Assembly (NCBI GenBank): GCA_027030435.1
Contig: JALVEX010000012.1
Coordinates: 1 to 18,396 of the forward strand
Reading direction: 5' to 3'
Source: Paracoccaceae bacterium
GTDB taxonomy: Bacteria; Pseudomonadota; Alphaproteobacteria; Rhodobacterales; Rhodobacteraceae
DNA: 18,396 bases
Made by a program: the position numbers and the translations under genes. This document shows positions 6,360 through 12,978 of this stretch, piece by piece. Position 1 is the stretch's first letter, and every line of letters begins with the position of its first letter. The notes below the pieces were generated by a model, which was not told the DNA's origin, made no database searches, and saw only the letters and a list, made by a program, of their open reading frames with translations.

Positions 6360-7274
6360 ATGATGACGCCCGGGGAAGTGCCTGCGAAACGCGAAGAGAT
6401 GGAGCCGGGCCTGATCCGCCTGCTGGCGCCCAATCCCTCGCCGATGACGCTCCACGGCACCAACACCTATCTTATTGGCGAAAGCAGCCTTGCGGTGATC
6501 GATCCGGGGCCGGCGAATGATGCGCATCTGCAAGCCATCCTCGATGCGGCCGCCGGCAGGCCGATCGAAGCCGTATTCGTGACCCACAGCCATGTGGATC
6601 ACTCACGCCTCGCCCCGGCGCTGGCGCGAGAGGCCGGCGCGCCGGTCCTCGCTTTCGGTGACAGCACGGCGGGCCGCAGCCCGCTGATGGAGGCGCTGGC
6701 GAAGGAAGGCGGGATCGGGGGCGGAGAAGGTGTCGATGCCGGTTTTCGCCCCGATCGCCGGCTGGCGGATGGCGAGGTTGTCCGTGGCGCCGATTGGGAA
6801 ATCACCGCCCTGCACACGCCCGGCCATTTCGGCAATCACATGTGTTTTTCCTGGAACGGGGCCCTGTTCACCGGCGATCACGTGATGGGCTGGGCCTCAT
6901 CCCTCGTTTCGCCGCCCGATGGCAATCTCGCCCATTTCATGGCCTCCTGCCGCCGCCTGCTTACCCGCGAGGACCGCATCCTCTACCCCGGGCATGGCGC
7001 GCCCGTGCGCGATCCCCGCAAGCGCATCGGTGAACTGATCGCGCACCGGGAAATGCGGGAAGCGCAGATCGTGGAGGCCATGCGGGGCGGCCCGCTGACG
7101 CCCGCCGAGATCACGGCCCGGATCTACAGGGATACCCCGCCCGCGCTTCTGGCGATGGCCGAGCGCAACGTGCTGGCCCATCTCCTCGCCCTCATGGAAA
7201 GCGGGCGGGCCGAGGCGGTGGATAAGATCAGCAGCAAGGCCCGCTTTCGCCTGACAGACACCGGCGGGGGCTGA
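6360..7274 (+). CDS. Metallo-beta-lactamase-fold hydrolase, LACTB2-like
   Basis: This is a 304-residue cytosolic MBL-fold protein with a C-terminal winged-helix extension, as in the human LACTB2 group of hydrolases. It has NPSPMTLHGTNTYLIG at the start of the fold. The first metal motif THSHVDH gives His76, His78, Asp80 and His81. Further ligand motifs are TPGHFGNHMCF, FTGDHVMGW and ILYPGHGAPV. The tail (about 235-304) carries LTPAEITARIY and AERNVLAHLLALMESGRAE, typical of the winged helix. Substrate is unknown; relatives have been described as ribonucleases or thioester hydrolases. The frame is open from 6285, but AGGAAG at 6350-6355 points to the tandem ATGs at 6360 and 6363. This start clears the divergent kinase gene by 40 nt. 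All metal ligands are present. Confidence 0.93.
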   Translation: MMTPGEVPAKREEMEPGLIRLLAPNPSPMTLHGTNTYLIGESSLAVIDPGPANDAHLQAILDAAAGRPIEAVFVTHSHVDHSRLAPALAREAGAPVLAFGDSTAGRSPLMEALAKEGGIGGGEGVDAGFRPDRRLADGEVVRGADWEITALHTPGHFGNHMCFSWNGALFTGDHVMGWASSLVSPPDGNLAHFMASCRRLLTREDRILYPGHGAPVRDPRKRIGELIAHREMREAQIVEAMRGGPLTPAEITARIYRDTPPALLAMAERNVLAHLLALMESGRAEAVDKISSKARFRLTDTGGG

Positions 7275-7304
7275 GCAGCGGCCAAGGTCCGGCTCCCGCC
7301 CGCC

Positions 7305-7320
7305 CCGGGGCTGCCCCCGG
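7305..7320. terminator. Possible bidirectional hairpin between convergent genes
   Basis: CCGGGG (7305-7310) and CCCCGG (7315-7320) form a 6-bp stem with a CTGC loop in the 67-nt gap between the hydrolase stop and the end of the second DUF2484 gene. The stem is strong, but there is no T-tract on either strand, so terminator function is only suggested by position. Confidence 0.3.
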
Positions 7321-7341
7321 CCCCTGCCGCCCTGGCCCGCC

Positions 7342-7599
7342 TCATCCCTCGCGGTGCTGCATCTTGCGGCGCAGCCAGCGCCCGAGATAGATCACCGGCC
7401 AGCGCAGAACCGAGCCCCCGGCGGCCATGAAGGCAAGCCCCCACCAGGGGCCGTTTTCATAGGTCACATAGCCAAGGAGCGGCACGCCGAACGCGATCAG
7501 CACATAGGCGCGGGTCCAGTAATTGTCGCGCGAGGGGAGCATGGCCGAGATATTGGCGACGATGATCCACAGGAAGGCAAGGAAGAGCGAAAGCGTCAT
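7342..7599 (-). CDS. DUF2484 family small membrane protein, second copy
   Basis: This 85-residue protein has two to three hydrophobic segments: MTLSLFLAFLWIIVANISAM, a segment beginning YVLIAFGVPLLGYVTYE, and WGLAFMAAGGSVLRWPVIYL. It ends in a basic tail (RWLRRKMQH). It aligns along its length with the preceding gene product: shared SLxLAxxW at the N-terminus, LPxR, a central Pro/Tyr, PW, an RxP motif near the C-terminus and a basic end. The two are therefore tandem paralogues of DUF2484, a family I associate with Rhodobacterales cell wall clusters next to murC and murB. The function is unknown. The start codon overlaps the stop of the first copy (ATGA, 7596-7599). This is the last gene of the dcw run. 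Confidence 0.82.
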   Translation of the reverse strand: MTLSLFLAFLWIIVANISAMLPSRDNYWTRAYVLIAFGVPLLGYVTYENGPWWGLAFMAAGGSVLRWPVIYLGRWLRRKMQHREG

Positions 7600-7853
7600 G
7601 GCTGCTCCCCTCCCCTTCGCTGGCGCAGATGGCGGATCAGCACCATGAGCGGGCGGCGGAACATGGAGATCAGCACCGCCAGGGATACCAGGATGATCCA
7701 GGGATCATGCTGCATCGCCAGATATATGATCAGCGCCGGCGCCACGGCCAGCAGCACGATGCCGGGCGCGTATTGCCGCCGGATCGGCAGGAGCGAGACA
7801 CCCGCGGCAGCCAATACCCAGATACAGGCCAGGATCAGGGATGTGCTCATCAT
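7596..7853 (-). CDS. DUF2484 family small membrane protein, first copy
   Basis: This 85-residue predicted inner-membrane protein reads MMSTSLILACIWVLAAAG at the N-terminus, followed by LLPIRRQYAPG, a second hydrophobic block (IVLLAVAPALIIYLAM), then DPWIILVSLAVLISMFRRPL and a strongly basic tail (RHLRQRRG). This fits DUF2484, found beside murein genes in Rhodobacterales; no activity is known. Although the frame is open to 7952, the tandem ATGs at 7853 and 7850 overlap the permease stop in an ATGATGA context. This indicates the real start and translational coupling. In related genomes I expect murB next to such a gene, but here it is not. Confidence 0.85.
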   Translation of the reverse strand: MMSTSLILACIWVLAAAGVSLLPIRRQYAPGIVLLAVAPALIIYLAMQHDPWIILVSLAVLISMFRRPLMVLIRHLRQRRGGEQP

Positions 7854-9043
7854 GCCCCTCCCCAGGAAGCAACAAGTGCGGCCAGGGAAAAGAGAGCCCC
7901 GAGCCACGGCACAAATACGGGCACGCGGAAGGGTGCTTCCGGCTGATGCCACTTCATCCGTATAAGCGAAATGTTTACAACCGTAAAGATAACAAGAAGC
8001 ACTGAAGTTGCCAATTTGGCGAGTCCGGCCACGTCATGGGCAAGGGCGGCAGCAATCAGCGCCACGCCGACGAGCAGAATCGCGAAAACCGGAGTGCGCA
8101 GGCGCGGCGAAACCCGGTGGAATACCGCGAGCGCCCGGCTGTGGCGGCCCATCCCGTAGAGCAGGCGCGATCCCATGATGATCTGCGCCAGAACGCCATT
8201 GAGCGCGGAAAAGACGGCAATCAGCGCCAGGGCGCGGCCGTCATGGCCAAATCCCGCCTGCCACACGAGCACCAGCGGCTTCCCGCTGCCGGCAAGCGCC
8301 CCCACCGGCACGGCACGAACGGCGGCGGCAGCGACGAGTAAATAAAGCACCGAGGTCAGGACAACCGCCAGAACGATGGCAAGGGGCATGGTGCGCCGGG
8401 CGGAGCGGGTCTCCTCTGCGAGATTCACCATGTCCTCGAAGCCGAGATAGGCGAAGAAGGCAAGCGCTGCCCCTGCGCCGATGCCGGGCCAGAAGGGCGG
8501 CGGGAGATGGGCGATATCGATCACCGCGGGGGCGGAAAAGCCCGCCCAGATCACCAGGGCCAGCCCCGCCACCTCGATCAGGGTGAAGATCCCCGCCACA
8601 AGCAGGCTCTCGAACACCCCGACAACCGCCACCGCCATGAGCAAGGCCCCGACGCCAATGATCGCCAGCGGCTCGGACACATCCATGAACGCCGCGAGAT
8701 AGCCCACGCCCCCCCGCAGCACGGCCGCTCCCGAAAAGATGCCGCTGACCACGAGGAAAAGCCCCACCAGCAGGGAAAGCCGGTGCAGCCCCATCCCCTT
8801 CTCGATATAGGCCGCCACCCCGCCCGCTTCGGGCACGCGCGAGGAAAGCTCGGCGTAGCTCAGCGCCGTGGGCAGGGCGACGATCCCCGCCAGCACGAAG
8901 GCGAGCGGCGCATAGACGCCGGCGCGCTCTGCAACAGTGCCGATCAGGATGTAGATACCGGCGCCGATGATAATGCCGATGCCGTAGAGCGTCAGCAGAG
9001 GCAGGCCGATGTCGCGTTGGAGTTCCGCTCCCGCCTGTTCCAT
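7850..9043 (-). CDS. APC-superfamily amino acid permease
   Basis: This 397-residue, highly hydrophobic protein has about 11-12 membrane helices. The first helix carries the APC substrate motif GIGIIIGAGIYILIG (about residues 21-35). The loop after helix 6 shows the family signature FFAYLGFEDMVNLAEETRSARRTMPLAI (about 216-243), with the conserved Glu pair and the basic run. These mark an inner-membrane amino acid or polyamine transporter; the substrate cannot be read from sequence. It is somewhat short for the family (usually 430-500), mainly at the C-terminus. Its ATG lies one base after the murC stop, with AAGG in the murC end as ribosome site, and its stop overlaps the first DUF2484 gene. 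It is thus embedded in the dcw operon, which is unusual. A stretch near residues 333-360 uses AT-rich codons unlike its neighbours. Confidence 0.9.
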   Translation of the reverse strand: MEQAGAELQRDIGLPLLTLYGIGIIIGAGIYILIGTVAERAGVYAPLAFVLAGIVALPTALSYAELSSRVPEAGGVAAYIEKGMGLHRLSLLVGLFLVVSGIFSGAAVLRGGVGYLAAFMDVSEPLAIIGVGALLMAVAVVGVFESLLVAGIFTLIEVAGLALVIWAGFSAPAVIDIAHLPPPFWPGIGAGAALAFFAYLGFEDMVNLAEETRSARRTMPLAIVLAVVLTSVLYLLVAAAAVRAVPVGALAGSGKPLVLVWQAGFGHDGRALALIAVFSALNGVLAQIIMGSRLLYGMGRHSRALAVFHRVSPRLRTPVFAILLVGVALIAAALAHDVAGLAKLATSVLLVIFTVVNISLIRMKWHQPEAPFRVPVFVPWLGALFSLAALVASWGGA

Positions 9044-9044
9044 C

Positions 9045-10442
9045 TCAGCCCTTCAGCCGCCCGGCCAGGGCATGCGCCCAGGCGCTGATCGTGCCGGCGC
9101 CGAGGCAGACGATCATGTCGCCCGCCCGCGCCTCGGAGCGGACCAGATCTAAAAGCGCATCCTCGTCTGCCACCGCAACGGCATGGCGGTGGCCGTGGCT
9201 CACGAGCCCCGCCACCAGATCATCCCGGCTCGCGCCTTCGATCGGCGCTTCGCCGGCGGCATAGACATCGGCGATGCCCACCACGTCGGCATCGTTGAAG
9301 GCGGTGCAGAAATCCTCGAAGAGGGAGTGGAGGCGCGAGTAGCGATGCGGCTGGTGGATGGCGATCACCCGCCCCCCCGTGGCCTGGCGCGCGGCCTTCA
9401 GCACCGCGGCGATTTCCACCGGGTGATGGCCGTAATCATCGATGATGGTGATGCCGTTCACCTCGCCCACCCGGGTGAAGCGGCGGTTGACCCCGCCAAA
9501 GCCCGCGAGGCTCTTGCGGATGTCGTCATGCGAAACGCCCAGATGGCGCGCCACGGCCACGGCGGCGAGCGCATTGGAAACGTTGTGCGCGCCGGGCATG
9601 GGCAGGGTGCAGCCCCCGATCCGCGCCCCCTCGCCCTGAAGCACCACATCGAACCGGGCGATGCCGTTTTCGTAAGTCAGGTTCTCGGCCCGCACATCGG
9701 CCTGGGCGTTGAAGCCGTAGGTCACCACCCGGCGATCGGTGATCCGCCCCACCAGCGCCTGCACCTCGGCGTGATCGGTGTTGCAGATCGCGATGCCATA
9801 GAAGGGGATGTTGGAAACGAACTGATGGAAGCCCTCGCGCAGCGCATCGAAATCGCCCCAGTGATCGAGATGCTCGGGATCGATATTGGTGACGATGGCG
9901 ATGGTGGCGGGGAGGCGGTTGAAGGTGCCGTCGCTCTCGTCGGCCTCCACCACCATCCATTCGCCCGCGCCCATGCGCGCGTTGGAGCCATAGGCATGGA
10001 TGATGCCGCCGTTGATCACCGTGGGATCAAGCCCGCCGCCATCGAGGAGGGTGGCGACGAGGGTTGTCGTCGTCGTCTTGCCGTGGGTGCCGGCGACGGC
10101 GATGTTGGATTTGAGCCGCATCAGCTCGGCCAGCATCTCGGCGCGCCGCACCACGGGCAGGCCCTGCGCGCGCGCGGCGTCAAGCTCGGCATTGCCGGGC
10201 TTGATCGCAGACGAGATCACCACCACCTCCGCGCCCTCGAGATTTTCCGCCCGCTGGCCGACGAACACCTTCGCGCCCCGCTCCTCGAGCCGCTTCGTGA
10301 TCGCGCTTGCCTTCAGATCCGAGCCCTGCACCCGGTAGCCGTGCTCGAGCAGCACCTCGGCGATCCCCGACATGCCGATGCCGCCGATGCCCACGAAATG
10401 GATCGGCCCCATCTCGAGGGGGAGCTTTGTCTGCGGGCTCAT
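9045..10442 (-). CDS. murC: UDP-N-acetylmuramate--L-alanine ligase
   Basis: MurC adds L-alanine to UDP-MurNAc, the first ATP-dependent step of stem peptide assembly in the cytoplasm. The 465 residues show the three Mur-ligase domains: the N-terminal Rossmann-like domain with HFVGIGGIGMSGIAEVLLEHG (residues 15-35), the central ATPase with P-loop VAGTHGKTTTTTLV (about 115-128) and VVEADESDGTF, and the C-terminal domain with IIDDYGHHPVEIAAVLKAAR and HQPHRYSRL. All are diagnostic of MurC rather than other Mur ligases. The start overlaps the murG stop (ATGA, 10439-10442), and the permease begins one base after the stop. The protein is complete. Confidence 0.98.
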   Translation of the reverse strand: MSPQTKLPLEMGPIHFVGIGGIGMSGIAEVLLEHGYRVQGSDLKASAITKRLEERGAKVFVGQRAENLEGAEVVVISSAIKPGNAELDAARAQGLPVVRRAEMLAELMRLKSNIAVAGTHGKTTTTTLVATLLDGGGLDPTVINGGIIHAYGSNARMGAGEWMVVEADESDGTFNRLPATIAIVTNIDPEHLDHWGDFDALREGFHQFVSNIPFYGIAICNTDHAEVQALVGRITDRRVVTYGFNAQADVRAENLTYENGIARFDVVLQGEGARIGGCTLPMPGAHNVSNALAAVAVARHLGVSHDDIRKSLAGFGGVNRRFTRVGEVNGITIIDDYGHHPVEIAAVLKAARQATGGRVIAIHQPHRYSRLHSLFEDFCTAFNDADVVGIADVYAAGEAPIEGASRDDLVAGLVSHGHRHAVAVADEDALLDLVRSEARAGDMIVCLGAGTISAWAHALAGRLKG

Positions 10443-11587
10443 GCGCTCTTTCCTTCGCCGTTGCGGGGGGCGCCCCCGGGGGCGTTCTCTGCGCCGGCCA
10501 GTTCCCCGACCAGCGCCACGAGGCGCTCCGTAGCATCGGGCACGCCGGTGCTCAAGGCCGCGGCGGCCATCTGACGGGCGGCTTCGGGATTGGTGAGCAC
10601 CATCTGCACCTGTGCCGCGAGCGTTTCGGGGGTGAGCCTTGATTCAGGGATCAGGATCGCGGCCCCGGCCTCCACGAGGCGGCGGGCGTTGGCCGTCTGG
10701 TGATCGCCGGTGGCGGCGGCGAAGGGAATGAGGATCGCGGGGCGCCCGATCACCGATATATCGGCCACCGAGGAGGCGCCGGCGCGGCTGATCACCAGCT
10801 GGGCCTCGCTGAGGCGGCGGGGCACGTCATGGAAAAAGGGCTCCACCTCGGCCTTGATGCCGGCGGCCGTATAGGCGGCGGTGACGCGCTCGAGATCCTC
10901 CGCGCGCGCCTGGTGGGCCACGTTGAGATGCGCGCGCAGGCCCTCGGGCAGGGCGGCGAGCGCGGCGGGCACGGTATCGGAGAGGATGCGCGCGCCCTGC
11001 GAGCCGCCCATCACCAAGAGCGACATCGGGTAATCCCCCGGCGCGATATAGGCCGCGCCGGCGCGCTTGAGGATCGCCGCGCGCACCGGATTGCCGGTGA
11101 AGACCGCCTCCGCGCCCTCGGGCAGATCGGTGGGCCAGCTGCCGCAGGCCACCTTGTGCACCCGGCGCGCGAAAAGGCGGTTGACGCGCCCGAGCACGCC
11201 GTTCTGCTCATGGATCATGCGGGGGAGGCGCAGGAGCGTTGCGGCGGCGAGAGCGGGGATCGTGGGATAGCCGCCGAAACCCACCACCACGGCGGGGCGA
11301 TCGCGCAGCATGGCGAGCGCCGCCTTCAGGGTGCCGGCCCCGATGCGCAAGGGCACCATCGCCTTTGCCCACGCGCCGCCGCGCGCGAAGGTGGCGGAGG
11401 GGATTTCCTCGATCTCCACCACATGGGGAAACCCGCCGGTGTAGCGCGCGCCGCGCGCATCCGTCGAAAGCTTCACCCGCCAGCCCTTTCGCAGCATCGC
11501 CTCCGCCAGCGCCTGGGCGGGAAACATGTGCCCCCCGGTGCCGCCGGCGGCGATCAGAAGAAGCGGCTTTCCTTCTTCCCGCCGCAT
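10439..11587 (-). CDS. murG: UDP-GlcNAc:undecaprenyl-PP-MurNAc-pentapeptide GlcNAc transferase
   Basis: MurG adds GlcNAc to lipid I to give lipid II on the inner face of the cytoplasmic membrane. The protein is a GT-B glycosyltransferase (GT28), 382 residues. Signatures include LLIAAGGTGGHMFPAQALAEAM at the N-terminus, VVGFGGYPTIPAL, IHEQNGVLGRVNRLF, VFTGNPVR, LLVMGGSQGARILSD, and the donor-site region SRAGASSVADISVIGRPAILIPFAAATGDHQTANA. The frame is open further upstream to 11977, but that part is an off-frame reading of ftsW. The ATG at 11587, two bases after the ftsW stop, yields the standard N-terminus MRREEGKPLLLIAAGG. The stop overlaps the murC start by four bases. Confidence 0.98.
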   Translation of the reverse strand: MRREEGKPLLLIAAGGTGGHMFPAQALAEAMLRKGWRVKLSTDARGARYTGGFPHVVEIEEIPSATFARGGAWAKAMVPLRIGAGTLKAALAMLRDRPAVVVGFGGYPTIPALAAATLLRLPRMIHEQNGVLGRVNRLFARRVHKVACGSWPTDLPEGAEAVFTGNPVRAAILKRAGAAYIAPGDYPMSLLVMGGSQGARILSDTVPAALAALPEGLRAHLNVAHQARAEDLERVTAAYTAAGIKAEVEPFFHDVPRRLSEAQLVISRAGASSVADISVIGRPAILIPFAAATGDHQTANARRLVEAGAAILIPESRLTPETLAAQVQMVLTNPEAARQMAAAALSTGVPDATERLVALVGELAGAENAPGGAPRNGEGKSA

Positions 11588-11589
11588 CT

Positions 11590-12768
11590 TCAGCGCCTTG
11601 CCTGCGGGCCACGGGGGCGGAAGTGATCCACCAGCTCGCCCTGCGGGCGCGTGCGCGTAAGCGCCAGCAGCATGCCTGCGGCAATTCCGGTGGCGATCAG
11701 CGATGAGCCGCCATAGCTGATGAAGGGCAGCGTCATCCCCTTGGAGGGCAGGAGGCGCACGGCCACCCCCATGTTGATGATCGCCTGGATGGCGAAGACC
11801 GTCACCAGCCCGGTGCCGGCGAGCTTGATGAAGGGATCTCGCTCGCGCATCAGCCGCCACAGCGAGCGCAGCACGATCACCACATAGAGGAAGATGATGA
11901 GGCCGACGAGGATCATCCCGTATTCCTCCGCCGCCACGGCGATGATGAAATCCGTATGCGCATCGGGAAGCGACCACTTGACCCGCCCCTCCCCCACGCC
12001 GACGCCGAACAGCCCGCCCTCGCGGATCGCGTTGGTCGCATAGCCGATCTGGGTGGTGGGATCGATTTCGGAGGAGAGGAAGCCATCGATGCGGCGCGCG
12101 AAATGTTCGGAATTGCCGTAGGCGATCATCCCCCCGGCCACCACCAGCCCGGCGATGGAAAACAGCAGCAGGAAAGGCGCGCCGGCCACGAAATACATGA
12201 TCCCCCAGCCGAAAAGGATGAGCGCCGCCTGGCCGAAATCAGGCTGAAGGGCCAGCATGAGCACGATGATCGCGGCCAGCAGGAGCGAATAGGTCTTGCC
12301 CGGCGGGCCGTTGATCTCGAGCCCGGCGGCGATCAGCCAGGCGGCGGTGACGATGAAGCCGGGTTTCAGGAATTCCGAGGGCTGGAGAGATGCGAAGCCG
12401 AGGCTGTACCAGCGCACCGCCCCCTTGCCGAAATCGGTGCCGAAGAGGGGCAGCAGCAACAGCGCGGCGAAGGCGAAGAGAAAGCCGAGCACGCCGAGGC
12501 GGCGCACGGTGCGCGGGCCCATCATCGAAAACACCAGCATCACCAGAAGCGCCAGCCCGCCGAACAGCGCCTGGCGCTCCACGTAATGGAACGGCGCAAG
12601 GCCGTTTTTCGCCGCCAGGGGAGGCGATGCGGCGAGCCCCAGAAGGATGCCGATCGCGAACAGGGCGAAAATGCTCGAGAGCGTCCAGCCGTCAACCGTG
12701 CGCCACCAGCGCGAAAGGATCGGTTCGCCCTCGCGCGCGCGCACCGTGCCATAGACCATTTCCGTCAT
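11590..12768 (-). CDS. ftsW: Peptidoglycan glycosyltransferase FtsW
   Basis: FtsW is the SEDS-family glycan polymerase of the septum, working with FtsI (PBP3). The 392 residues form about ten membrane helices. Characteristic features are GKGAVRWYSLGFASLQPSEFLKP (about 114-136), LQPDFGQAALI, the large extracellular loop with EGRVKWSLPDAHTDFIIAVAAEEYG (Asp273 in HTDF matches the catalytic Asp of SEDS enzymes), and the C-terminal PSKGMTLPFISYGGSS. The placement between murD and murG confirms FtsW rather than RodA. Unlike its neighbours it is not directly coupled to the upstream gene: 210 nt with several inverted repeats separate it from murD. Ribosome binding is weak (AGG in GCAGGT just upstream). 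Confidence 0.98.
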   Translation of the reverse strand: MTEMVYGTVRAREGEPILSRWWRTVDGWTLSSIFALFAIGILLGLAASPPLAAKNGLAPFHYVERQALFGGLALLVMLVFSMMGPRTVRRLGVLGFLFAFAALLLLPLFGTDFGKGAVRWYSLGFASLQPSEFLKPGFIVTAAWLIAAGLEINGPPGKTYSLLLAAIIVLMLALQPDFGQAALILFGWGIMYFVAGAPFLLLFSIAGLVVAGGMIAYGNSEHFARRIDGFLSSEIDPTTQIGYATNAIREGGLFGVGVGEGRVKWSLPDAHTDFIIAVAAEEYGMILVGLIIFLYVVIVLRSLWRLMRERDPFIKLAGTGLVTVFAIQAIINMGVAVRLLPSKGMTLPFISYGGSSLIATGIAAGMLLALTRTRPQGELVDHFRPRGPQARR

Positions 12769-12784
12769 GGGTATACCTGCTACT

Positions 12785-12808
12785 GCCTCACATTCCTTGC
12801 GGTGAGGC
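12785..12808 (-). promoter_or_regulatory. Hairpin just upstream of ftsW
   Basis: GCCTCAC (12785-12791) and GTGAGGC (12802-12808) are a perfect 7-bp inverted repeat with a 10-nt loop. The element ends 16 nt before the ftsW ATG, next to the weak ribosome site, where an RNA hairpin or a protein-bound dyad could tune ftsW expression. A second stem, CCCGG/CCGGG with a TTTT loop on the plus strand (12827-12840), lies just upstream. Function is inferred from position only. Confidence 0.45.
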
Positions 12809-12853
12809 GCATTGACCCCACCGGCGCCCGGTTTTCCGGGTCTTCGGGCAGTT

Positions 12854-12878
12854 TAGCGCGATTGCGCCTTTTGCGCTA
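12854..12878 (-). promoter_or_regulatory. TAGCGC dyad in the murD-ftsW gap
   Basis: TAGCGC (12854-12859) and GCGCTA (12873-12878) form a perfect 6-bp dyad with 13 nt between the arms, about 86 nt before the ftsW start. It could be an operator or part of a promoter region. A TAAACT sequence near it on the minus strand resembles a -10 box but has no convincing -35 partner. Confidence 0.3.
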
Positions 12879-12923
12879 GGGCGAAAACGCGGTGTTGCCC
12901 GGGGGCCTGGGGCAGGAGATTTC

Positions 12924-12958
12924 ATGCCTCCGGCGGGGATATTTTCGGACCAGTGATG
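12924..12958. repeat. Rhodobacteraceae-type intergenic repeat element
   Basis: The plus strand reads ATG, then CCTCCGGCGGGGATATTTT, then CGGACCAGTGATG. I recall near-identical segments (CCTCCGGCGGG, a TATTT run, GGACCA, GATG) in many intergenic regions of Rhodobacteraceae genomes. The first part can fold into a short C-rich/G-rich stem followed by an AT-rich run, like a small terminator reading rightwards. Only one copy is in the window, so repetition itself is not shown here. It lies in the gap downstream of murD. Confidence 0.5.
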
Positions 12959-12978
12959 TGGCCCGGTGCGAGCGCCGC

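Noticed and set aside
9183..10574. 463-codon plus-strand open frame opposite murC
   Set aside because: It is a shadow of murC codon bias, with low-complexity His/Gly/Ala/Asp composition and no recognisable domain.
11588..11977. 130-codon N-terminal extension of the murG frame
   Set aside because: It overlaps ftsW in another frame, has Arg/His-rich nonsense composition, and MurG begins canonically at 11587.
12729..12743. Alternating GC runs in ftsW, and a similar one in murF near 16640
   Set aside because: These encode Arg-Ala-Arg type codons in GC-rich genes; there is no need to invoke Z-DNA or a repeat element.
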